From Alcanivorax sediminis (GTDB taxonomy: Bacteria; Pseudomonadota; Gammaproteobacteria; Pseudomonadales; Alcanivoracaceae): DNA of 64,000 nucleotides. Shown piece after piece: positions 46,765-55,482 of the stretch. A program made the translations under genes and the position numbers. The stretch is taken from positions 1,798,001-1,862,000 of the forward strand of contig NZ_WIRE01000001.1 of the NCBI RefSeq assembly GCF_009601165.1. The letters run 5' to 3'. Numbering within the stretch: position 1 is the first letter of the stretch; every line of letters starts with the position of its first letter. The notes below the pieces were generated by a model that was not told where the DNA came from, ran no database searches, and saw only the letters and a list, made by a program, of their open reading frames with translations.

Positions 46765-49347
46765 TTAGACCAGCCCCTTCAACGTGTAGAGCGCTTCCAG
46801 CGCCTGCTTCGGAGTCAGATCATCCGGGTCCAGCTCGGCCAGCGCCTGCTCGGCGGCGCTGGGTTCGGCAAACAGGCTCGCCTGTGCTGGCGCTACTGCC
46901 GGGGAGCGGGCAGCGGGGATCACCGTGGGCGGCGCATCGTTCACGGTCAGGGTCTGACCCGCTTCCAGCTCGCGCAGCTTTTCACCGGCTTGCTGAATTA
47001 CGCCCGCCGGCACCCCGGCCAGCTGGGCCACCTGCAGACCATAGCTGCGGCTTGCCGGTCCTTCCTGTACCCGATGCAGGAACACGATACGGTTGTCATG
47101 TTCGCTGGCGGTGAGGTGGGCGTTATAGATGCCGGGCAGCTGCTCCGGCAGCTGGGTTAGCTCGAAATAGTGGGTGGCGAACAGGGTGAAGGCCTTGAGG
47201 TTGCGGGCCAGGTGCTCTGCCGCCGCCCAGGCCAGACTCAGGCCATCGAAGGTGCTGGTGCCGCGGCCAATTTCATCCATCAGCACCAGGCTCTTGGCGG
47301 TGGCGTTATTGAGGATGTTAGCGGTTTCCGACATCTCTACCATGAAGGTGGACCGACCACCGGCGAGATCATCGGAGGAGCCAATACGGGTAAAAATGCG
47401 GTCCAGGTTGCCGATACGTGCGCTGGCCGCCGGGACGCAGCTGCCCAGGTGGGCGAGCAGGGCAATCAGGGCGGTCTGGCGCATGTAGGTGGATTTACCC
47501 CCCATGTTCGGGCCGGTAATGATGACCATGCGGCGGGCATCATCCAGGTGCAGGCTGTTGGGCACGAAAGCATCGTCCAGTACCTGTTCCACTACCGGGT
47601 GGCGACCATCCACGATCTCGATAATGGCCTCCTCGTCCACCAGCTGGGGGCGCACCCAGTTGAGGGCCTCTGCACGCTCGGCCAGGGCGGCCAGCACATC
47701 CAGCTCGGCCACGGCAGCGGCGCAGCGCTGCAGCGGATGCAGGTCGGCGGCCACTTTTTCCAACAGCTCCTCATAGAGCCGTTTCTCCAGTGTCAGCGCC
47801 TTGCTGGACGCGGACAGGGCCTTATCCTCGAATTCCTTCAGTTCCGGCGTGATGAAACGCTCGGCATTTTTCAGGGTCTGGCGACGCTGGTAATCCACGG
47901 GCGCATCGTCCGCTTCCCGGCGGGACAGCTCGATGTAGTAGCCATGAACCTTGTTGTACTTCACCCGCAGGGTCGAGAAACCGGTGCGCTCGCGTTCACG
48001 GGTTTCGATATCCACCAAGATCTGACCCGCGTTCTCGCTAATGGAGCGCAGCTCATCTAGCTCCGGGCTGTAGCCGGGGGCAATCACACCGCCGTCGCGG
48101 ATCAGCATGGGCGGATTCTCGATCACCGCCCGGCCGAGAAGTTCTACCTGTTCCGGGAACTGGCCAATCCGTTCGATCAACTCATAAAAAGCATCGCAAG
48201 CGGGCAGAGTGCCGACCAGGGCTGGCAGCGATTTCAGGCTGGCGTGCAGGCGAGTCAGATCACGGGGGCGGGCAGAGCGCAGTGCCACCCTGCCCAGGAT
48301 CCGTTCCATGTCGCCGATGTCGTTGAGCACCTCGCGGGTGGATTCAAAACACCATCCCTGGCGCAGCGCTTCGATCTGGTCCTGACGCTGATGGAGCGTC
48401 GTGCGGTTACGCATGGGCTGATGCACCCAGCGCTTCAGCTGGCGAGCGCCCATGGCGGTCTTGGTGCTGTCCAGTACCCACGCCAGCGTGTGTTGCTCCT
48501 GGCCATCCAGGGTTTCGGTGAGTTCCAGGTTGCGACGGGTGGCGGCGTCCATGGCCACGGTGTCATCAAAGCTTTCCACCGTCAGCCCGGTGACATGGGG
48601 AAGTTCACCACGCTGGGTTTCCTTGGCATAGCCCAGCAGCGCACCAGCAGCAGCGACGGCTACCTGTGTGGGTTCGCCCAAGCCGGCCAGATCCTGCACC
48701 TGAAACTGCTGGCACAGCTGGCGGCGGGCGGATTCTTCATCGAACTCCCAGTCCGGACGCTTGCGACTACCGGTTTTGTCCGCCCAACGACCAGGCAAGG
48801 TGCGGTCTTCACTGTAAAGCAGCTCGGCTGGGGACCAGCGCTCCAGCAACGCCTGCAGTTGCTCGCTACCCTCTACCTGCGTTACTACAAAACGGCCGGC
48901 TGCCACATCCAGACTGGCGCAGCCATACAGGCCCCTGTCTTCATAAAGCGCGCACAACAGATTGTCGCGGCGTTCTTCCAAAAGCGCTTCGTCACTGACC
49001 GTGCCTGGGGTGACGATGCGTACTACCTTGCGCTCCACCGGCCCTTTGGCCAGCGCCGGGTCGCCAATCTGTTCTGCAATGGCCACGGATTCACCCAGCT
49101 TCACCAATCGGGCCAGATAACCCTCCGCCGCGTGATAAGGGATCCCCGCCATGGGAATCGGCTTGCCGGCACTCTGGCCGCGCTGGGTCAGAGTAATATC
49201 CAGCAGCCGCGAGGCCTTCTGGGCATCGCCAAAGAACAGCTCATAGAAATCCCCCATGCGATAGAACAGAAGCTGATCCGGGTGTTCAGCCTTGATGGCA
49301 AGGAATTGCTGCATCATCGGCGTATGTTGGCTCAGGTCCGCGCTCAC
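46765..49347 (-). CDS. mutS: DNA mismatch repair protein MutS
   Basis: 860 residues (E. coli 853). The mismatch-binding motif near the N-terminus is [14 protein letters not shown] (Phe and Glu of Phe-x-Glu). Connector, lever and clamp domains follow; the ATPase has Walker [14 protein letters not shown], Walker [17 protein letters not shown] and a FATHYFEL signature. The C-terminal tetramerisation region [21 protein letters not shown] is complete. Confidence 0.98.
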   Translation of the reverse strand: MSADLSQHTPMMQQFLAIKAEHPDQLLFYRMGDFYELFFGDAQKASRLLDITLTQRGQSAGKPIPMAGIPYHAAEGYLARLVKLGESVAIAEQIGDPALAKGPVERKVVRIVTPGTVSDEALLEERRDNLLCALYEDRGLYGCASLDVAAGRFVVTQVEGSEQLQALLERWSPAELLYSEDRTLPGRWADKTGSRKRPDWEFDEESARRQLCQQFQVQDLAGLGEPTQVAVAAAGALLGYAKETQRGELPHVTGLTVESFDDTVAMDAATRRNLELTETLDGQEQHTLAWVLDSTKTAMGARQLKRWVHQPMRNRTTLHQRQDQIEALRQGWCFESTREVLNDIGDMERILGRVALRSARPRDLTRLHASLKSLPALVGTLPACDAFYELIERIGQFPEQVELLGRAVIENPPMLIRDGGVIAPGYSPELDELRSISENAGQILVDIETRERERTGFSTLRVKYNKVHGYYIELSRREADDAPVDYQRRQTLKNAERFITPELKEFEDKALSASSKALTLEKRLYEELLEKVAADLHPLQRCAAAVAELDVLAALAERAEALNWVRPQLVDEEAIIEIVDGRHPVVEQVLDDAFVPNSLHLDDARRMVIITGPNMGGKSTYMRQTALIALLAHLGSCVPAASARIGNLDRIFTRIGSSDDLAGGRSTFMVEMSETANILNNATAKSLVLMDEIGRGTSTFDGLSLAWAAAEHLARNLKAFTLFATHYFELTQLPEQLPGIYNAHLTASEHDNRIVFLHRVQEGPASRSYGLQVAQLAGVPAGVIQQAGEKLRELEAGQTLTVNDAPPTVIPAARSPAVAPAQASLFAEPSAAEQALAELDPDDLTPKQALEALYTLKGLV

Positions 49348-49536
49348 GCTTCCTCCGGGGTTTCAGTGACAGAAATCAAAGGAGGGATGATATAGGGATT
49401 GGGGGAAGGAATCATGGGGGGAGAAAGAGAATAGGGGAAGTTGCCGGAAGGCGTCTTTACTGTTGGAGTTGGACGTCCTGTGATGTTGCTTATGGGCAGG
49501 CTCGTTTGTCCTTACCTGGATGGGAGTGGAAAAGAA

Positions 49537-50001
49537 ATGTCTGGAAAGAAGTCACACAGCTGGGTGCCTGGTGATGTGGTTGGCGTACCGCTTGATGATC
49601 GAGGTTTTGCTTATGGACGCATCCGTGAACATGGAGTGGCCTTCTACGACTTTTTCACACAACGCCTTGAGAATGACCTGGGCCTGATCATCAGCCATGA
49701 CATCGCTTTTTCCGTTGTTGTTCACAGGTCAGCGTTACGCCGCTGGGAAAAGCTGGGGTCTGTGTCGCTGGAGAATCATCTGGAAGGCTATATCCGAAAT
49801 TTCAGGCAGGACATCCAGTATCCGGAGCAATGTGTGGTCATGAATGAAGAGGGCCAAGAATTCAGCGCATCACCCGAAGAGTGTATTGGTCTCGAACGTT
49901 CTTCAGTATGGGAGCGGACTCACGTCGAGGATCGGTTGAAAGATTGTCGGGACGGGCGGGAAAATGTCTGGGTGAGCATGCTCAGCGTTAAGTTGGTATG
50001 A
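49537..50001 (+). CDS. Immunity protein 26 (Imm26)-like protein
   Basis: 154 residues from the ATG at 49537; the frame runs upstream to 49441 without a convincing start. The core WVPGDVVGVPLDDRGFAYGRI then AFYDFF matches the Imm26 pattern (GD-V-x-x-P-L-x-D-G-x-F-x-Y-G-R-I). Imm26 proteins neutralise polymorphic toxins, though many are orphans. No toxin gene precedes it; a giant SpvB-like protein begins 9.2 kb downstream but is cut off before its C-terminus. Confidence in the family is moderate. Confidence 0.6.
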   Translation: MSGKKSHSWVPGDVVGVPLDDRGFAYGRIREHGVAFYDFFTQRLENDLGLIISHDIAFSVVVHRSALRRWEKLGSVSLENHLEGYIRNFRQDIQYPEQCVVMNEEGQEFSASPEECIGLERSSVWERTHVEDRLKDCRDGRENVWVSMLSVKLV

Positions 50002-50020
50002 GCGAGGGGGATTCGGGGTT

Positions 50021-50038
50021 GTGTGACGCGCGTCACAC
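50021..50038. promoter_or_regulatory. Perfect CRP/Vfr-type box
   Basis: GTGTGACGCGCGTCACAC is an 18-base perfect palindrome that contains TGTGA-N6-TCACA, the CRP/Vfr consensus. Its centre is about 57-61 bases upstream of the start expected from the promoter at 50051, the position of a class I activator site. Confidence 0.8.
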
Positions 50039-50050
50039 TGATCCAAATTC

Positions 50051-50080
50051 TTGCATAAAGCTCGACTGTTTTGATATACC
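50051..50080 (+). promoter_or_regulatory. Promoter of the secretion operon
   Basis: TTGCAT (50051-50056), 18-base spacer, TATACC (50075-50080). A short hairpin TTAGCCG/CGGCTAA (50107-50127) lies in the leader before gspF. Confidence 0.6.
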
Positions 50081-50149
50081 TTGCGCCCACCATTAGGAAA
50101 ATAATATTAGCCGTTTGGGGCGGCTAAAGGACAAGGATCTGGGGGCAGA

Positions 50150-51334
50150 GTGTCTGTTTATCGCTACCGTGCGATCAATGCGCAGGGGAGGTTAGTGGCG
50201 GGTGAAATCCTGGCAGCAACCCCTGGGGAAGCGCGTGAGCGTCTGGTTGCCCAGTCGCTGTTGCCGCGTCAGGTCAGCCGCAAGCTGTTCGCCGCCCGTT
50301 CTGGCGGTAGCGCCGAATTACTGTTGTTTTCCCAGTCTCTTCATACGCTTCTACAGACCGGCAGTGAATTTCTGCCTGCCCTTACCATTGCTCATCAGCG
50401 CATGAAAGCCGGTCCGCTGGCGGAGTCGGTTGGTCGGGCGATTACTGATATCCGCGCAGGTCACCAGCCTTCCCAGGCGTTCTCCCGGGATGTTCACCTC
50501 TTCGGGCCGCTGTGGATTGCCGCTTTAAAAGCGGGCGAATCCTCTGGTGAGCTGGCACAGGCCATCGGGGCTTATGAAGAACATCTGGATCGCTCTCTGA
50601 CGCTCAAGCGCAAAACCGTATCAGCAGTGACCTATCCGATTCTGGTCATGAGTCTGATCGTGGTGGTAGTGGGTGTGCTGGTGACGGTAGTGGTTCCCAA
50701 GCTAACGGCGGGGTACGCGAGCATGGGGACAGAATTACCCCTGGCGACGCGCTTGCTCATGGGGATTAGTCTGGCGACGCCCTGGTTGGCGTTGTTGGTG
50801 GTGGTGCTTGTTACGCTGGCGATACTGGTTTACCGATTCCGACTGTCTGCGCTTCAGCGTGCGCGAATGAAAAATCGCATTCTTTCCAGGCTCCCGCTAC
50901 TGGGGGCCATTCGCTCGGATATGTTGACGGTGAACTTCACTGCGACCCTGGCTCTGTTACTCAAATCCGGTCTTCATGTGCATGACTCATTAGCGCAAAT
51001 GGCGCGGATGGAAAGCGATGCCGACCTGGAACAACGCTACCAGTCCGCTTCTGCTGTTGTGGAAAAAGGCAACGGCGTTACCGAGAGTTTTTCACGGTTC
51101 GCGCTGTTGCCTGAGTCCGCGCTGCAAATGCTGGAAGCCGGTGAGCATAGCGGCGAACTGCAAACCATCCTGCAGCGTATCTCTGCATTTTATAAGGGCA
51201 GCCTGGATGTGGCCATTCAGCGTTTCTCTACTCTGGCAGAGCCGGTACTCATGCTGGTGATCGGCGTGGTGGTGGGGTTTGTCATGGTGGCGGTTTACCT
51301 GCCCATCTTTTCCATGTCACAGGGGCTGCAATGA
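50150..51334 (+). CDS. Type II secretion/type IV pilus inner-membrane platform protein (GspF/PilC family)
   Basis: 394 residues from GTG 50150 (MSVYRYRAINAQGRLVAGEI). Two T2SSF domains (about 60-180 and 265-385), each LxQSLHTLLQTGSEFLPAL or FTATLALLLKSGLHVHDSL, and three membrane helices (about 161-185, 208-230, 365-388). It anchors the assembly ATPase in the inner membrane. First gene of the operon, overlapping gspE by 4 bases. Confidence 0.93.
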   Translation: MSVYRYRAINAQGRLVAGEILAATPGEARERLVAQSLLPRQVSRKLFAARSGGSAELLLFSQSLHTLLQTGSEFLPALTIAHQRMKAGPLAESVGRAITDIRAGHQPSQAFSRDVHLFGPLWIAALKAGESSGELAQAIGAYEEHLDRSLTLKRKTVSAVTYPILVMSLIVVVVGVLVTVVVPKLTAGYASMGTELPLATRLLMGISLATPWLALLVVVLVTLAILVYRFRLSALQRARMKNRILSRLPLLGAIRSDMLTVNFTATLALLLKSGLHVHDSLAQMARMESDADLEQRYQSASAVVEKGNGVTESFSRFALLPESALQMLEAGEHSGELQTILQRISAFYKGSLDVAIQRFSTLAEPVLMLVIGVVVGFVMVAVYLPIFSMSQGLQ

Positions 51335-53034
51335 GTACGGACAAGATTACCCGCCCCCTGGTCGCGGCCTTGATTCGCAAAGGGGCTTTGAAAGGGGAAA
51401 CGGAAGGGCTGATAGGTATCGCCGGGGACAGCGGCCATCATCTGGTCTCCGAAGGGTTCGTGAGCGAGAAGGTGCGGCTGGAGACTCTGGCAGAGTTGCT
51501 GCATCTGGATTACATCGAGTTGCCGGTGGATTTCAGGATTCCAGAGGCGCTTTTGAACGAGCTCTCTGCCGAAACCATCAAGCAGCACCAATGCGTGCCG
51601 GTTTCGGATGAAGGCGGTGTTATCCGGGTCGCACTCGCTTACCCCTATGACGCGGGCATCGAAGACATAATTCACGCCAAAACCGGAGCGCCGGTGAAGC
51701 TGGCCCTGTGTGATCGCGAGCAGATTCAGGGAGTACTCAAACGCAGTAATCTGGATCGCCAGATTCTCCGTGATGCTTCTGTGGGGCTGAAGTCTGTTGC
51801 TGGCGATGGGCCAGATCGAAGCGGGATCGTGGACCTGGCCGACGACCATGACGACCCGGTGGTTAAACTGTTAAACCAGATTCTGGGCGATGCGACTCGC
51901 CGCCAGTGCAGCGATATCCATGTGGAGTCTGAGCCTGCAGGTATCGGCATCAAGTATCGTGTGGACGGTGTGCTGTTACCTTCCGAGCTCACTGTGGGTG
52001 ACCGTTACGCCGATCAGCTGGTGTCCCGCATCAAGGTCATGGCCGATCTGGATATTTCGGAAAAACAGAAACCGCAGGATGGTCGCTTTCGCCTCAAGGA
52101 CGGTAGCGCAGAAGTGGATGTGCGTGTGTCGGTGGTGCCCACCAGCCATGGTGAAGACGTGGTCATGCGTCTGCTGGATCAGCATGCCCTGGCCGGGAAA
52201 GACCAGACCCTTTCTCTGGAAGGGCTGGGGTTGAGCGATGCGGTGCTCAACCGATATCGAGAAAGTATTCATGAACCGTTCGGGCTGATTCTGCTTACCG
52301 GTCCCACTGGCAGTGGCAAGACTACATCCTTGTATGCCGCGCTGAATGAAACCAATACCGGATTGGAAAAAATCATCACCGTAGAAGATCCGGTGGAATA
52401 TCAGCTGCCTGGCATCGTGCAGATTCCGGTCAACGAAAAGAAAGGGCTCACCTTTGCCCGTGGTCTACGCGCCATTCTTCGCCATGACCCGGACAAAATC
52501 ATGATTGGTGAGATCCGGGATGCGGAAACCGCTGAAATCGCGGTGCAGGCGGCGTTAACCGGCCATCTGGTGTTTTCTACTGTGCATGCCAACACCACCC
52601 TGGATGTGGTGGGTCGTATTCACCACATGGGCGTGGATCGATACAACTTCGTCTCGTCCCTTAAATGCATTCTTGGGCAGCGCTTATTGCGCAAATTGTG
52701 TTCGCATTGCGCGAGCAGTCAGGGGCCACAGCCCCGTGAACGGCAACTGTTTGATTCCCAACGGCTCACACCGCCAGCGCAACTGCCGGTTGCCGTGGGG
52801 TGTGAGCATTGTGAGCACACTGGCTACAAGGGGCGCTTTGCGGTGGCCGAATTTATTTATTTCACCCCTGAGCTAAAGCAGATGTTCATTGATCAGGCCC
52901 CCTTTAGGGAGATCACAGCCGAACTGGAGAAACAGGCTTTTTCGTCAATGCGAACCGAAGCGTTAAAGCGCGTCGCAGCCGGTGAGACCACATTGGTGGA
53001 AGTGGAGCGCACTACCCAGAGGGGGATGCTCTGA
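51331..53034 (+). CDS. Assembly ATPase of the secretion/pilus system (GspE/PilB family)
   Basis: 567 residues. N-terminal T2SSE_N domain (about 30-150), then the AAA-type core with Walker A LTGPTGSGKTTS (about 323-331), Asp box, Walker B LRHDPDKIMIGEIRD, His box GHLVFSTVHANTT, and a zinc module with two CxxC pairs (LCSHC and GCEHC). ATP hydrolysis drives assembly of the pseudopilus. Confidence 0.95.
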   Translation: MSTDKITRPLVAALIRKGALKGETEGLIGIAGDSGHHLVSEGFVSEKVRLETLAELLHLDYIELPVDFRIPEALLNELSAETIKQHQCVPVSDEGGVIRVALAYPYDAGIEDIIHAKTGAPVKLALCDREQIQGVLKRSNLDRQILRDASVGLKSVAGDGPDRSGIVDLADDHDDPVVKLLNQILGDATRRQCSDIHVESEPAGIGIKYRVDGVLLPSELTVGDRYADQLVSRIKVMADLDISEKQKPQDGRFRLKDGSAEVDVRVSVVPTSHGEDVVMRLLDQHALAGKDQTLSLEGLGLSDAVLNRYRESIHEPFGLILLTGPTGSGKTTSLYAALNETNTGLEKIITVEDPVEYQLPGIVQIPVNEKKGLTFARGLRAILRHDPDKIMIGEIRDAETAEIAVQAALTGHLVFSTVHANTTLDVVGRIHHMGVDRYNFVSSLKCILGQRLLRKLCSHCASSQGPQPRERQLFDSQRLTPPAQLPVAVGCEHCEHTGYKGRFAVAEFIYFTPELKQMFIDQAPFREITAELEKQAFSSMRTEALKRVAAGETTLVEVERTTQRGML

Positions 53035-53894
53035 TGTGGCCGACTAAATCCTACAAGGCGTCCGTGTGTCTGGGACGCACTGGCGTGGCCGTCGCACTCC
53101 AGCCAGGCAAAGACTCGGAGGTGCAGGCTTCTGCGTTCTTCCCGGCGTCAGAACCCGTAAGCCCGGTGCAGCTTGAAGGCATCGCGTCGCTGATGGCAGA
53201 AGCACAGACCTGGCTGGCAGAGCAGGTGGGTCGCCAGTTCCTCGAGGTGTCAGTTTATGTGGCTGATCCTCTGCTGACACACCATGTGCTGTCACTGGAG
53301 GCCTGGCCAGCTTCACGGCGAGCCCAGGAAGAATTGGTGCGCTGGCGCCTCAAAGAGGAAGCCAGTCTGGATCAGGATGATCTTTGTGTGGTGTGGAAAC
53401 GGTTCCCACAGACGGAAGGGGAGGGCGTCGCGCTGCAGGTCATGGCGCTCCCTGAACCGATGCGCGAGGCCATGGTCTCGAGTTTCCGTCAGTGCCATTG
53501 GCCGGTGTTGTTACTGACATCCCAGGCCATTGGCCTGAACCGCCCTGCCATGCATGACGTTGATAAGGGGCTGCAGCTGGTGATCAGTGATGATTACTGG
53601 CTGGCCCGCCACAGTGAAAACGGGAGGGTCAGCCAGATCCGTTGTCGCTGGTTTGGTCTGGATGATCAGGCACTGGAGCGTGAGATCGCACGCTCTCTGA
53701 ATGTGGAAGGGGTGAGCCGCGTGCAGCTGGTGTCTTTTGAGCAGGCGAACGACAAAGCCGAGCGGGCAAATCAACAGTTTGTCGCTGCACTGCCGGAAGG
53801 AGAGCTGGACTACCTTCCTATCACCCAAGCTGACAAGCAGGGTGCTCCTGCACTGACACAACTGGCGGTCTGGTTTGCGGAGGGACGCGTATGA
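53034..53894 (+). CDS. PilM/GspL-like assembly protein
   Basis: 286 residues, overlapping the gspE stop by one base. It looks like a degenerate actin-like PilM/MshI protein: an N-terminal KASVCLGRTGVAVALQPG region, then LRWRLKEEASLDQDDLCVVWKRF and LLTSQAIGLNRPAM. The hydrolytic motifs are weak. It would bind the next membrane protein, as PilM does PilN. Family assignment is by position and partial similarity. Confidence 0.65.
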   Translation: MWPTKSYKASVCLGRTGVAVALQPGKDSEVQASAFFPASEPVSPVQLEGIASLMAEAQTWLAEQVGRQFLEVSVYVADPLLTHHVLSLEAWPASRRAQEELVRWRLKEEASLDQDDLCVVWKRFPQTEGEGVALQVMALPEPMREAMVSSFRQCHWPVLLLTSQAIGLNRPAMHDVDKGLQLVISDDYWLARHSENGRVSQIRCRWFGLDDQALEREIARSLNVEGVSRVQLVSFEQANDKAERANQQFVAALPEGELDYLPITQADKQGAPALTQLAVWFAEGRV

Positions 53895-54418
53895 ATGCGT
53901 TGAATTTTCAACAACCCGTTCTCCAGCTTCGTAAAGCCCTGCAGATACTGTTGCCGACTTTGCTGGCGGCTGCCGTCGTGGGCCTGATAGCCGCCGTAGT
54001 GCAAGGCTTCCTGCTGGAGCAGGAAAATGCGGATATGCGCCAGGCCATGGCCAGGCAGAAGGCGGCCATGGGGGAAGAGGCCATGGCCGTGGCGGATCTC
54101 GAAACCCTGCGGGATCAGGCGCGCCAACTGAACACCTTGATTGCTCACAAGGGTGAGCCGGTCGGCGCAGTGCTACAGGCTGTGGAACGGTCCTTGCTGG
54201 TGAATGTACGGATTGACCGATTCGAATATAGCGCCGCTAACGGCAGCGCCACATTGGAGGCGGCATCGCCGAGCACCATTAACCTGTCAGACTTTGTCAG
54301 CAATCTGGAAGCCATGCCTCTGTTTGATCAGGTGGTGGTGGCACGCCAGCAAAAAGATGAGACGGCCGAGGCGCTCAATCGTTATGAAATCCTGCTGACA
54401 GCGGAGGCTGCACGATGA
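53891..54418 (+). CDS. PilN/GspL-C-like inner-membrane protein
   Basis: 175 residues. A cytoplasmic N-terminus (about 1-20), one membrane helix (about 21-43, LPTLLAAAVVGLIAAVV), a coiled coil (about 44-85) and a ferredoxin-like periplasmic domain (about 90-172, LLVNVRIDRFEYS...). This is the PilN plan. Overlaps neighbours by 4 bases on both sides. Confidence 0.75.
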   Translation: MNALNFQQPVLQLRKALQILLPTLLAAAVVGLIAAVVQGFLLEQENADMRQAMARQKAAMGEEAMAVADLETLRDQARQLNTLIAHKGEPVGAVLQAVERSLLVNVRIDRFEYSAANGSATLEAASPSTINLSDFVSNLEAMPLFDQVVVARQQKDETAEALNRYEILLTAEAAR

Positions 54419-54954
54419 GGGAGTGGGTATCTGCTGAACTGCGCCGCCCCCGGTATCGCACGTTGTGGTGGCTGAATGTGCTGGTATTGGCGCTGGCACT
54501 GATCGTGATGTTGGCCATTGTGTTGCCGCTGCGTGAGCAGTTGGTTGCCAACCAGGCGGCCAAGGCCAGTCAGTCCACCAGCTATGCCTTGTACCAGAAG
54601 CTTGAGGGTGAACGGGAGGAGATCCTGCGACTGCAGGAGCAATTGCCCGCGCTGGTGGAGAAACAGCAGTGGCAGGGATCGTCTGCGGAATTTTCGCGTG
54701 CGGTACTGGATGCGGGTACCCGGGCGGGCGTGGTGTTGCAGAAAGAGCTCAATGCCAGCCGCACCCGGGACGGCGCGCAGGTCTATTCCAAGGTGCTTAA
54801 CTTCGATGCGGACTATGACACGGTGAAATCCTTTCTGAGCGAAGTGGCTGCCCTGGAGATGCTGGTGGTGCCATCACGCCTGGTACTCAAGCCCTCAGGC
54901 GATCAGCTCGCCGTTACCCTTGAGCTCACCGCCTTTGTGGAGGTGCGCGAATGA
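54415..54954 (+). CDS. PilO/GspM-like inner-membrane protein
   Basis: 179 residues. One N-terminal membrane helix (about 22-42, LNVLVLALALIVMLAIVL), coiled coil (about 45-78), then a PilO-like periplasmic domain (about 85-175). Pairs with the previous protein to align the platform with the secretin. Overlaps both neighbours by 4 bases. Confidence 0.72.
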   Translation: MREWVSAELRRPRYRTLWWLNVLVLALALIVMLAIVLPLREQLVANQAAKASQSTSYALYQKLEGEREEILRLQEQLPALVEKQQWQGSSAEFSRAVLDAGTRAGVVLQKELNASRTRDGAQVYSKVLNFDADYDTVKSFLSEVAALEMLVVPSRLVLKPSGDQLAVTLELTAFVEVRE

Positions 54955-55412
54955 AGGACGTCATTGCCTGGGGGGGCGCGTTGGCAGCATTAGCCGTGTT
55001 GTTAGTGCTGCTGGTGATCAACACGTCGTCCGCGCCTGCGCTGACTGTCTCAGTGACGACGCTGGATGCGTCCAGCTTTGCGGTGTTCGCAGTGGACGCA
55101 AGCATCTCTGATCATGAAACTGCGGAGCCTCGCAACCCGTTCCGTTATGCCCCGGTGAGTGAGGAAGGCGAGTTTGATCAGCCCATCAGTGCCGAGCACC
55201 AGGCCAGCATGAATTTTCCCATGCTGGCGGTGGAAGGCGTGTTGTTGAGGCGTTCTGGCAAGCAGGCGTTTGTACGTTATGAATCCCACCGGCGAGCCGT
55301 CGCCGAGGGAGAAGAAATTGTAGATGGATTCACGGTGGCCGCCATCGACGAGGAAAGTGTCTTGGTGTCCAACCTGTGGGGGAAGAGTCGGCGTTATTAC
55401 GTCATGCCCTGA
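54951..55412 (+). CDS. GspC/PilP-like linker protein
   Basis: 153 residues: N-terminal membrane helix (about 5-25), a low-complexity linker, and a C-terminal homology-region-like domain (about 78-150: LAVEGVLLRRSGKQAFVRYESHRRAVAEGEEIVDGFTV). Such proteins link the inner platform to the secretin. It ends 70 bases before the secretin. Confidence 0.68.
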   Translation: MKDVIAWGGALAALAVLLVLLVINTSSAPALTVSVTTLDASSFAVFAVDASISDHETAEPRNPFRYAPVSEEGEFDQPISAEHQASMNFPMLAVEGVLLRRSGKQAFVRYESHRRAVAEGEEIVDGFTVAAIDEESVLVSNLWGKSRRYYVMP

Positions 55413-55482
55413 GGCATTGCTGATAACGCAGTAGTGACAACATAGATCCGGCCCAAGCCGGACACAATGATTGGGAAGTCGA

